Shown: positions 1 to 10,546 of the stretch, in pieces
Layout: every line of letters starts with the position of its first letter
How positions within the stretch are numbered: the first letter of the stretch is position 1
DNA from: Phascolomyces articulosus
Taxonomy: Eukaryota; Mucoromycota; Mucoromycetes; Mucorales; Lichtheimiaceae
Direction of reading: 5' to 3'
DNA length: 64,000 nt
NCBI GenBank assembly: GCA_025677815.1
Contig: JAIXMP010000014.1
Location: 930,001 to 994,000, forward strand
The notes under the pieces: model-generated
What the model was told of the DNA's origin: nothing
The model's database searches: none
The model's input: only the letters and a program-made list of their open reading frames with translations
Program-made: the position numbers and the translations under genes

Positions 1-2600
1 TATCCACAAAGTATCCATGTTACATTTATGCTAAAAATAAATGAAGAGAAAGGGATCCATAAAACTACAACGATTATTTTATTAGTTTTAGTATATATAT
101 ATTATATTATTTCGTATGGACATGCGATGTAGACACACAAACAATATATTGAATACTCCAGCGAAATAAACAATTTGAGTAATCAGAATGTCATCTAATG
201 ATCCAAGATATATTATCAAAAAATCACATTTGGAGAAGAGATACGGAAATGATTTAATTTTCCAGGAAAAAAAATAAATTCTTTGACAAGATGTAATGAA
301 GAACATGGTATCATATTAATAGTATACCTTTTGATTTCATTCAAAAATATGAAAATATTACCGTTTTAACTTTGGAAGATAAATTTTGACATTGCCTTGC
401 TTGGATAGATTCTTTAAGAAATAAGCGGATGATGATGTTGAAAGCAAAAAATAATAATAATAATAATATCTCACTAGAACGCTGAATAGAATGATATTTC
501 GGTATCAATGAATTAAAAGCACATCACCAATGGGAATCGACAATGACAAAGAATACATTGTTTCGGTGTGTTATTATAAGTACAACCAAGCATTACCTAT
601 CCAAAAAAAAAAGCATGATTGTAATAAATAGAAAAATGAATATGATTAAATTATTGCCTTTTTATATGATGTAGCGACAGAGCCAGCATTATCTATGATA
701 ACAACATCCAAATGAAACAAACTGAAAGGATGATTGGAAAAAACTGAAACCGCTACATTAAAAAACCGGTATATCCGCTTGATTTGTTTCTTTGTTAAAT
801 GTTTTTATTAAAAAAAAGAAGGTACGCATTTTGGAAAATACTATTATTCCAATACGGTAAAAGGAAAGATGCATATATGATTATAGAAAATGATTCTTGG
901 TATTTTTCTGTTCCAGTGAATGCGTTGCATATACCGTATATCAGCAAAAACTACAATTGTATTATAATTACAGGCATGGAGAAAAAGTATAATCCAGATA
1001 GTATTTACTATACAACAAAAAAAAAGCAACGAGGGAGGGCATCAAAGTATTAAATCTATTTACAAACAGCATTGCGATTTTGAATAGCTATTCATGGCTA
1101 TAAGCTTTGAAGATGCATTTCATAGGAAAAACAAATGAAGTTACTATATCCCAGATTCAATGAAAATGAGCTTTAATAAGTCCATCGTTGTATTGGGTAC
1201 GATTCAGTGCTAGATATGGAACTTCTTATTACCCATACCGAATTTTAGTAATATCTAAATATTTTACTGAGAAATGCAACCATACAACTCATTTGTATAA
1301 GTCCCTATTGTAGCTATTATTATCTATCAGTTAAGCAACCGACATTGAAGAAAAGGGCATTTACATAGTATTCATCTTGCCTGATCATGAATAAACGATA
1401 TGTTCAGTGAAATTTACAACAAAATTTCAAGAGAATGTTGTTTTCATCATGAAAAGCAACCAACAATATCAGGTAGAATGCAACGACTCTCTATCTTCCA
1501 CATTTATTTTATAGAAATTAGAGATAAAAGATTTTATTTGTTTTTCTATTATTATTATTTTTACTGACGAGTATTTTATTTATGTACCAAATGAATAAAA
1601 AATGTCTTACTTATCCATTATCTAAGTTGGATAGACTGAAATATATATATTTTTTTTTAAAAAAAAAAATTGCATTACCTTGTTACGATCACTAATAATA
1701 GTAATAGTAAATGTTAACTTTACGCAACCTCCATCTTAAACTTTTATGATATGACTCTGTTCTTTTTTGTTTTGTCACTGCTTTATTTTTTGATCACTAC
1801 GCAGCGAAATTATTCACAAGATGTGGGAGATAGAGTATCCTAACCGCTTGAAAGGGAATAGATATATATAATAACCAATTTAAGCCTATCTTGAATTGTA
1901 AATAATTAAATGAATAATTTCTTTTTTATCCACTAATTTCTTTTTCTTTCTCTTTTTTTTTTGTTTTTTTTATTTATTTTTTGTTCTATATTACTACATA
2001 CTAGAAAACGTATACGTTATACCAACAAAAATAGATTTATTGTTCCACTATTATAAAATGTACTATCTTTTGTAATTATTGCTTATTCTTATAATAATAT
2101 ATTTTTCTATATTTTCATCTATAATAATCATCAGATAAAAACTTTTTGATATAAGATGAAAATGTAGTCTAATTATAAAATAATATTAAATAACTAAATA
2201 ACTCGTTACTACATTTATAAAGAATCAATATTTCCACTATTAACATTATTTATCTATCTTATATTTCAATATATCAATATATAGTTTCTTCTCTTTGGTA
2301 TTTATAGTTAACGATTTTATATTAATTATTATGAACAAGAGAATAAATACTATACATACTTTTTTTTTTATATTGAACAATCACTATTTTCTATACTCAT
2401 CTATTAATAATAATACCATTGTTGTTATTAATGTAACACATTATATCTATATAATGTACCCTTTCTTCTCACTAGGCTATATACTAGATCATTATAATAA
2501 CTAGCATTATTATTTACTAACAGCGACAGCCGAAAAATAAAAAAATTGGGAAAAAATGAAAAAATAATGAGCTAATCTGATCGAATGATCAGAATATTTC
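1..2600. other. AT-rich intergenic DNA, no gene seen
   Basis: This stretch is very AT-rich, with homopolymer runs and short ORFs on both strands. I see no splice-joined reading frame with recognisable protein character. The frames at 88-306 (-), 799-1053 (+) and 2295-2504 (+) are low-complexity (Ile/Tyr/Asn/Lys-rich), as expected from chance in such DNA. The minus-strand T-runs near 2532-2568 lie just 3' of the tRNA gene and could end Pol III transcription. Confidence 0.6.
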
Positions 2601-2673
2601 AGCCCAACGGGGGGCTCGAACCCCCAACCTTGAGATTAAGAGTCTCACGCTCTGCCAATTGAGCTAGCCGGGC
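2601..2673 (-). tRNA. tRNA-Lys (anticodon CUU)
   Basis: This is a 73-nt cloverleaf on the minus strand. The acceptor strand GCCCGGC (2667-2673) pairs with GTTGGGC through two G-U pairs. The D-arm contains the A box (TAGCTCAATTGG). The five-pair anticodon stem TGAGA/TCTCA closes the loop CTCTTAA, which places CTT at positions 34-36. The T stem GGGGG/CCCCC closes a TTCGAGC loop (B box). There is no intron. The base after the acceptor stem (the discriminator) reads U. T-rich runs on the transcribed strand below 2570 can serve as Pol III terminators. The gene decodes AAG lysine codons in cytosolic translation. It is the only full tRNA gene I see in the window. Confidence 0.95.
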
Positions 2674-4884
2674 TTCTTGTTATTTACAATCTCTGACATA
2701 AATAACTCACTGAAAAATTTCCAATTTTGGTAATAAATATTTTTATTTTATTATTTAAATAATTATATAAAAAATTACTATAATATTAAAAGAATTCTAA
2801 ATAATACTTCATAAATAACTAATTAATTTATAGTGAAAATTAATATTAATAAAAAGAGCTTTTTAATAATATATAATATATTATATATTTAATATTTTTT
2901 TATATTAGTATCCTTTTATAGACTATAAGAGGTTTTTTTTTATAATAAATAATACTTCTTTTACTATAAAAATTATTATATTTTTATTATAAATTTTATT
3001 TTATTATATAAGGATTATGTAGTATTATAGAAATAAATTATTAAAGGATTTTAAGAGAGGACTAGTACCCCTAATTATTTATAATCTACTATGATCAGAT
3101 ATTAGATTAAAGGATTTGTAGTATAGATAAGAATTAATGATAGAATTAATGACAAAGAGAGATGGAGATAGAAGAAGTCTTATGAGAATTGATATAGATT
3201 TATTATAATGATCAAGATAATAATAAAGATAATTATATTCTAGTTTTATAAGTATAGTATTTATATATTTTCTTATCTATGCCACTTAATTATTGATCAT
3301 TGTAGTTTGTTAATATTGCATTTGTTTAATATAACAGATATATATTATAGGTAGTGTTTATGGTGATATAATACAATATGAGGAGATATAATTATATTTG
3401 TTGTACATATATATATTTGTTGACCATTAGTTATTAGATAATTATTATTACTTTTATACTCTTACTCATATAATGAGAAGGTATGGTAGTATTTGTATTA
3501 TCTGATAATTATTGTGTATAGGATATTATACTAGGATTGTCGTGTCCATAGGAAAAGAATACGCCAAATAGGTGTATCTAAATTTAAATGAGGAAAAAAA
3601 GAATAAATAATAAATAAAATAGAATAACGCCATTATTATGAAATGGTGTGAATTAGAACGGTATACCAAATAAGGTATAATGTTCAACAATAAAGAAAAT
3701 AAGAAATGAATAAACGCCCTCTTAACATAAGGCGTAAATTAACAATAACAAATATCAATCCTCATCTCTATGGACTCATATAAACATGTACCCAACAATA
3801 GATAAATAATTAGAAATAAACACCTCATCGAAAAGTATAAAAGGACCTCAATTTTATTAGATAGTTTGATCATCACTATTTTTTATTAAATAAATCGATA
3901 TAACAGTCTCAATGTATTCTTATCGTCTTTATTTTTTCGATTTTACTACCTTTTATATTTTTCACAAGGATCATTATTGTGGAATTTGGTTAATTTTAGA
4001 TTAGAATAAAAGATAAAAATGGACAATGTAAATCCTTTGAGACTTTGTTATAGGTTTTTTAATGAAGAGAAAGATTTTTACAATAAAAGTTGAATTACTT
4101 TTCTACAATTACGTTTACAATGGCTTATTTATACTTATTCTATTCTATGAAAGATGTGGGCTTAGTTACTTATTTTATACTATTCTATATTCTGGATGGA
4201 TGAATCGGGACCTTTGGGATATGATAATTATTATTGTTTATGAGGGTAGTTATAAGGATAGGTCTAAGGCTGCGCCTTTTATCTTTGACATCTTCTTTGA
4301 CATTTTCTTTTTAGAGAGTTATATGAAGGTAGTACATCATTATGCGATTATACTAATTTCCTTTTTTACACAAGGATTATTTATGTTTCCTTATTTGTAT
4401 ATGTGCTCAGGCTGTGCCTTTTGTGTAATATCGGTGTTTATTATAGAGTATAGTGTCAGAATACGACAATTATTATTGTATTATTATTGGAATGAGGATT
4501 ATGTGAGGCAACCAATATTATTTATTTATATTATTATTTATTATTTGTGATAACACGATGTAGTAGAATTGGTGATAATATATATGAGAAGAAGTGTGGA
4601 TATGTAAATATGCCACAAGTATAAAAATAAAAAATATTTAGTATAGTAATTAAAAATATTTTCTATAAAAATTAGAAATATTTTATATAAAAAAAACTAC
4701 TATTATTATGATTTTAAAAAATATGCTTATAATTATAAAAATGCTATATTCAACTTTTTATAAAAAAGCCTATATCTTATTCCTTTATTCTTTTTATTAT
4801 TAATTAGTTTATTGATATAATAGATAAATTACATATATAATAAAATATTATTATTTCTTAGGTAGAAGATAAATAGAATAAATT
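2674..4884. other. Extremely AT-rich intergenic DNA with small hairpins
   Basis: There is no supportable gene here. The 162-codon frame at 4062-4550 (+) is dominated by Ile/Tyr/Phe and resembles no family I know. Four short perfect or near-perfect hairpins lie between 3560 and 3737 (see findings), followed by a TATAAAAG motif near 3837. This could be an old LTR-like or foldback remnant, but I cannot define its borders. Confidence 0.5.
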
Positions 4885-5200
4885 TGTTGTATCCAACATT
4901 CAATGGCTTCACAATAAGTAATAATTCTTCATTATTATTATTATTACTACTGTTATTCACCCTATATCTCACTTGTGCGGTGATTCTATTTGGATAATTA
5001 CTTATGTTACACACAGTATTGCACCATCCTCTTTCACATATTGTTAATTATGCTGGATCATGCAATCCTTCTAACGATATCATTCATGGTCTACTTAAAT
5101 ATACTGTCCTCATAACACGCAATCCAAATGATGCAATCTATATTCTAATATTACACCATAATGTGCAAGTTGTGATAGTCCATCCATGATGAGCACTTTC

Positions 5201-6007
5201 TGTAATAGTTGTTGTATCAGAGAGAAATTAATCAATAAAAAGAATAAAAGGAGACGAGATAAGTCAATGAGACCCGAAATAATCCACTGAAGTTTATTAA
5301 GATAAAAAATAATCTCTCTATTTATAAGAAAGTGCTCATCATGGATGGACTATCACAACTTGCACATTATGGTGTAATATTAGAATATAGATTGCATCAT
5401 TTGGATTGCGTGTTATGAGGACAGTATATTTAAGTAGACCATGAATGATATCGTTAGAAGGATTGCGTGATCCAGCATAATTAACAATATGTGAAAGAGG
5501 ATGGTGCAATACTGTGTGTAACATAAGTAATTATCCAAATAGAATCACCGCACAAGTGAGATATAGGGTGAATGACAGTAATAATAATAATAATAATAAA
5601 GAATTATTATTTATTGTGAAGCCATTGTATGTTGGATACAACAATAGTGCAGGCCCAACATTGTATACTTACAATCGGGTTCTGTTAGACACTGTGGAGG
5701 AAGCGCGAGAGATAATAGCAAGAGATAGAGAGAAAGGTAGCAACCGTAGTATATGAAGATAAAAAACGATATGGGATCTTGGTTTGCAAGATCCCTCTTT
5801 TTATATACGTCGAAATATAAGGGGCTATTCTAACGTCTACACTAATATCAATGATCTACATTTCTATCTAGAATATCTAATCCTTCTTATATTTCTATCT
5901 ACAACCATCCATTCGTCCATCCATCATGTCCCTTTGATATCCTCGGATGTTGTGTCGATCAACGACCTTATAGGTTGTATATCGTCATAATGGTATGCAC
6001 CATTACA
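5201..6007 (+). repeat. Solo LTR (family 2, copy C), inserted in copy A and itself split
   Basis: This LTR begins TGTAATAG and ends CATTACA, giving inverted TGTAAT/ATTACA ends. It is flanked by the 5-bp target duplication CTTTC at 5196-5200 and 6008-6012. Copy B interrupts it between 5210 and 5643. Without B and the extra target copy it is about 368 bp. A diverged relative of this family lies at about 31889-32254. The ORF at 5784-5990 falls within it and is not a gene. Confidence 0.82.
5210..5643 (-). repeat. Solo LTR (family 1, copy B), inserted in copy C
   Basis: This is a 434-bp copy of the same family as copy A, in the opposite orientation, beginning TGTTGTATCAG and ending GGATACAACA on the plus strand. 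It is flanked by the 5-bp duplication ATAGT (5205-5209 and 5644-5648). The mirrored 61-codon ORFs at 4829-5189 and 5339-5756 arise only because A and B are inverted copies. The close similarity of A and B suggests both insertions are fairly recent. Confidence 0.88.
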
Positions 6008-6131
6008 CTTTCTTATAAATAGAGAGATTATTTTTTATCTTAATAAACTTCAGTTCATTATTTTCGGGTCTCGTTGACTTATCTCGTCTCCTTTTATTCT
6101 TTTTATTGATTGATTTCTCTCTGATACAACA

Positions 6132-6294
6132 ACCATAATACACAAGTTGTAATAGTCCATCTATAATGAGCACTTTCTTATAAATAGAGAGATTATTTTT
6201 TATCTTAATAAACTTCAGTTCATTAGTTTTGGGTCTTATTAACTTATCTCATCTATTATTTCTTTTATTTGAGATATTTCTCTCTGATACAACA
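6132..6294 (+). repeat. Truncated LTR (family 1, copy D)
   Basis: This fragment directly abuts the 3' end of copy A. It covers only the last roughly 160 bp of the LTR, from the segment before TGAGCACTTTC to the terminal GATACAACA. It retains the TATAAATAG motif and the downstream GGGTCT segment. The abutting tail fragment suggests recombination between LTR copies or a template-switch product rather than an independent complete insertion. Confidence 0.75.
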
Positions 6295-6512
6295 CATTAG
6301 GATAGAGAAAAATACATTGAGCATATATAGATATATACTCTGGCAAGTTATTATGGGTTATCTAGTATAGAATAATTCCAATCCTTAGGAGCCTAACTTT
6401 GTAGTATGCATGTAGTATATCAAAAAATAATCATTTCAAAATATATATCATTTTTTATGAGTATGTCTTAAAATATCATCTACCTTCATAAGTATCTTTT
6501 TTTTTATGATGC

Positions 6513-6950
6513 TGTTGTATCCAACATACAATGGCTTCTTAGTTATTATTCATAATAGAAAATGCTATTCACCCTTTGCCTCACTTGTGTAGTAATTATA
6601 TTTGAAGTACAGCTACTGTGACATGGATTATGCTTTTCTCCCAGGCATATTGTTCATTATGCAAACACATGATTCTCTTCTTAATGGTTCCTGCCATTAT
6701 CGTTTACACATTCTATAATTCATGTTAATCACATAGTCTTATAGCGCATGCAGTTTAAATGATATAATCTATGACAAATGTGATAGTGTAATGCATATAT
6801 AATGGCAGTCCATCCATGATGAGCATTTTTTAATAAATAGAGAGGTTATTTTTTATCTTAATAAACTTCATTGAATTATTTTTGGGTCTCATTGGCTTAT
6901 ATCGTCTCCTATTGTTTCTCTTATTGATTGATATTTTCTCTGATACAACA
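6513..6950 (+). repeat. Solo LTR (family 1, copy E)
   Basis: This is a 438-bp copy with TGTTGTATCC at the start and GATACAACA at the end. It is more diverged internally than A and B, so probably older. The flanking five bases (GATGC and GCTAG) do not match, so the target duplication has decayed or was lost by recombination. Confidence 0.83.
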
Positions 6951-7581
6951 GCTAGATAAAAAACTACAGTAATCCAGGTGCTTATTACTCGGCAGTTAGT
7001 TAGTATGCATTAGTATAGTGTTTCGAATTATTTGGCTACCAAATACTTCAGATTTATAAACTTATTATTATTTTCATAATGTACAATGCATGAATAACAT
7101 TATGATAATTCTAGTGTACAAAATTTCCATGAACTAAAACAGTTCCCTATTTTTTGTTCACTGGCTTCCTACTGACTTTATTAAGAAAGTACAATTGCAG
7201 AAGCTCAATGCTCAACAGGTTTCTATCTGATATGCAGTTTGTCATTAAATCCACCAAATGCCGCTTTCTTTATCACCATTAGATATACTTATTCATATTG
7301 CTTTGTTATTATCACTATGAGAGCACCAGTCCTAGTTAGTGTTGTTTCTTAGGGTTATCCCAAAATTTATATGTTCATTGTAATATCACTAACATTATTC
7401 ATTAATTGAGAAAGAAAAAAAATATGACAAATAAATGCTATTATATAAGATATATTCGCATAAACAAACTTGTATCATTTTTATTATCTGTTCAATCCAT
7501 TATTGTGTATCTACGTACAACATCATATTTCAGACATAATGTAAATTAACAAACAAGACATGCCATGGTAATAAACCACAA

Positions 7582-7623
<42 letters not shown>

Positions 7624-7724
7624 AAAAGCATGAAACAAGGGTCACCGAAAATACGCCACAAAAAGCCGTTTCTTTCAGGCATTTGTTTGTTTTGTCTGTT
7701 TCCACGGCCCAAAAGCATACTGAT
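6951..7724. other. Intergenic, with a 38-bp poly(T) tract before the F-box gene
   Basis: No gene is visible. The notable element is an uninterrupted run of about 38 T at 7585-7622, roughly 100 bp upstream of the F-box gene start. Poly(dA:dT) tracts of this kind tend to exclude nucleosomes in fungal promoters. Calling it part of the promoter is inference. The Lys-rich minus-strand frames across it are artefacts. Confidence 0.5.
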
Positions 7725-9930
7725 ATGGAGCATTCCATCCTCAATCAACTAACCATGCCGATCCACATGGCAGAACATTCATTACGTGATGGCCATCTTG
7801 CAACAGCAATCAAGTGTTCCACAGTGGCTCTTGAGAATTTGCACGAAATACAATGCGAGTTATTGTCCATTCGTGTTGCCGCATACCAACGACAAGGTAA
7901 TTTCAGCAAAGCCCATGACGATGCCGTGATTCTCCAAAAAGAAATGCCAAATGATTTTCGAGGTTACGTTTATGCAGCCGAGTCGCTGTTAAAGCAAGAA
8001 AAAATGATAGAGGCAATTGACACATGTGAGGCGATATTACCTAGACGTCGTACAAAATTTTATGCACGTATACCACAGCATCAAGCACTATGGAGACTTC
8101 GAAAGACAGCCATTTATAACCAAAGACACAGAATGGATCCTATAAAGAAACTTCCCTATGATGTCATTACAGTCATATTGGATCAACTCATATTGAGTGA
8201 CATTCTCTGTTGCATGAATGTGTCAAAAACATGGTGTTATTGTATCCTTGCCTGCTGTGTAAAAAATTTGAATAGTTTGGAATTCAGCGACAAAGATGAT
8301 GGTAATAAAGTGATGGATTATTTTTATGATAAACCTACTGAATTCTATAGAGCCATCCAACTATTAAGCGATCAAGTAAAAGAATTGAAAATTCACTGTT
8401 ACTCCAACCCTAAAATCAAGGAAGTATCGAGTTTGTTGGGAAATTTACCATTTCGTCATTTGCAGTCACTTTCCGTTGGTAAGGTTGAGATTTTTCCTAA
8501 TTGCTATTGTCATATTATATGATTACCAGAAATATAAAAAATAATAGTTGCAGATGGGATTCGTGGTATTTGTTAAATTAATTGATGGATACATAAAACG
8601 ATAAGTAGATGACTGTGACGATGTCGATCCGATTTTGCCTACGTTATTGAACAACTCGAAATATACATTAAAAAATTTATATCTTGGTAATACGTGCAAA
8701 GTAAATGTGAATGAAATCCTTGATCTCTGTCCAAATATTGCCATGCTTCAATGTAGTGCTCCTATATATCCATTGGAATATAATAATACCAAACATCAAC
8801 AAATTCAATTGCTTCATCCACATTCAAATTTAACACATCTTCACATAACTACCAAGGGGATCCAAATCAAAAACTTAAAACAAATACTGAAGTATGCATC
8901 CAATCTACATAAACTCACACTTGCAGAGGAAAATCCAAACATTCTGCGCGTATTTCATCGCCAATATAACAATCACCTACGCCATATATGTTTACATCCA
9001 GAAGGAACGTCGCCCCATAATAACAGTGACAGTGAATATATTGATACAACTCGATTCAACGGCACCATTGACATTTATCATTGTTACAATGTAAATTCTG
9101 GATTACTATTACCCATAATGAACAATCAGAGACGTACAGAAGCTCTTTCACTGACAGTTTCACCAGAATGCCATTTGGAGGATTGGGCAGGGTTTTCTAC
9201 TTTTGCGTCGCCGTACCTTCGATACATCAAACTCTCCTTTACACAAGAAACAGAAGATGTATTTGCGAATATAGTGTCTCACTGTCCTTCTTTAGAAGAA
9301 ATCCTTATTCACAACCTGTCCCATCCACCTCGATTATTTCTTTATTCTGTAAAATATTCATTACCCAATTTACGTTGTTTTGGCATTGAAAATTCACCTG
9401 ACCATGCTAGGGGAAATCCAAACATAGCAGTCGGCGACCACGCGCTGAGGGAGTTTTTTGCACATTATGCATCACTAGAGGAGAAAAATACATCTTCTTT
9501 ATGTTCACTGGAAGAAATTCGTCTACGAAATGTATCCAATGTTGAAACGGCTACACTCCTACAACTTGTCAAGATCCACAGTCTAAAAGCAATTCATATT
9601 GTTGGATTGGATCATGATTTTGTTCGACCGAGTAAAGCACCAGTCATGAGAGAACTAGCAAGAAAAGCAAAGGGACTTTATTCATTTAATTGTTTGGTCC
9701 TTGATGGTCATGATATTACAGATCAAGATATGGAAGGATTGGATTGTACGGTGCTAAGATTGGAACGGATGCCACTTATTACAAAAGAAGGAATGAAGGA
9801 TCTTTTGGAGCGCTCAAAAAAGTTAAAGACATTAACTATTTTTGAATGCGAAAAACTAGATAGAGATGTGATGATGGATCTTGTAGCAGATATAAAAAGG
9901 ATTCAGTTAGTGTACGAAATTTCATATTGA
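7725..9930 (+). CDS. TPR-F-box-LRR protein (Dia2/Pof3-like architecture)
   Basis: Probable substrate receptor of an SCF ubiquitin ligase. Exons are 7725-8478 and 8606-9930 (GTAAGG donor, AAG acceptor), giving 692 aa. Residues about 10-105 form TPR-like helical repeats (a segment with AIKCSTVALENL and another with AHDDAVILQKE). Residues about 142-185 are an F-box (KLPYDVITVILDQLILSDIL, then SKTW), which would bind Skp1. The remainder is leucine-rich-repeat-like with repeated L..L.L units. This domain order matches yeast Dia2 and fission yeast Pof3, which act at replication forks and in genome stability. However, Mucorales carry many F-box paralogues, so orthology is unproven. The ATG at 7725 is the first in frame; upstream in-frame codons lack ATG. 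A long poly(T) tract precedes the gene. Confidence 0.8.
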
Positions 9931-10546
9931 TTATATCATGTTGTGCTGTAATATGTATAAATTGTAAAAAAAAATATTATACGATTGCGACCATATATCT
10001 TATCTTTTATTCTTAAGAGATGTGTCATTAACGACATAATCGTGATATAGTCTATATAGTAATTATTTATACGCAATAGCGTTACTTTGCATGCATGAAT
10101 AAAAAGGTTCGAAGTCAGTAAATTGTATCATGCCATTCAAGTGGTTCCATTTTATTCCTTATGTGCGGCCTTTTTTCGTTGTTTTAGTCTTTTAATTCTG
10201 CTACTATATTGTTATTACTATTATTTTTTTTTATCGAAATACGTAATACACATAACTAATATGGTATAGTTCTGATTCTCTTAAATTCTTTATACAAGAG
10301 TTATTATAATCATAAGGAGAAGTAAACAATGTTTGGCAACGTACTCCTGGTTAATTTAGTATGTCGGCGTAAAAAGATGAATCTTGATAGGTTCGAAAAA
10401 AAAAGTATAACTATGATCGACGCAAACAAACGATTAAGTATAAAAATAACCCAAGAGAAGACAACATCAGCACAGCTCTTCATTCAAAAAGTAATTTGTA
10501 GTTGTAGTTACTATACTTCTTCTTTCTCACCTTTTCTGCCCTAGAA
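9931..10546. other. Intergenic, nothing recognised
   Basis: AT-rich spacer between two same-strand genes. The small frame at 10329-10544 has no recognisable features and overlaps the likely promoter of the hydrolase gene. Confidence 0.55.

Larger units (their letters stand above)
4885..6131 (+). repeat. Solo LTR (family 1, copy A), split by nested insertions
   Basis: The LTR begins TGTTGTATCC at 4885 and ends GATACAACA at 6131, so the ends are inverted TGTTGTATC/GATACAACA. A second LTR of another family, 5201-6007, interrupts it. Removing that insert and one copy of its target duplication leaves 435 bp, matching the intact copies B (434 bp) and E (438 bp). The 3' part carries a TATAAATAG motif near 6016, as expected of an LTR promoter. 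No gag or pol reading frame accompanies it, so it is a solo LTR. The outer flanks AAATT and ACCAT do not match. Confidence 0.85.

Noticed and set aside
4062..4550. 162-codon plus-strand frame in AT-rich DNA
   Set aside because: Composition is Ile/Tyr/Phe-dominated, as random AT-rich sequence gives, with no domain, no splice context and no homologous pattern.
5004..5524. Mirror-image 61-codon ORFs on opposite strands
   Set aside because: They are the same LTR sequence read from inverted copies A and B, not genes.
7523..7748. Lys-rich minus-strand ORFs before the F-box gene
   Set aside because: Produced by the poly(T) tract; they overlap the F-box gene start.
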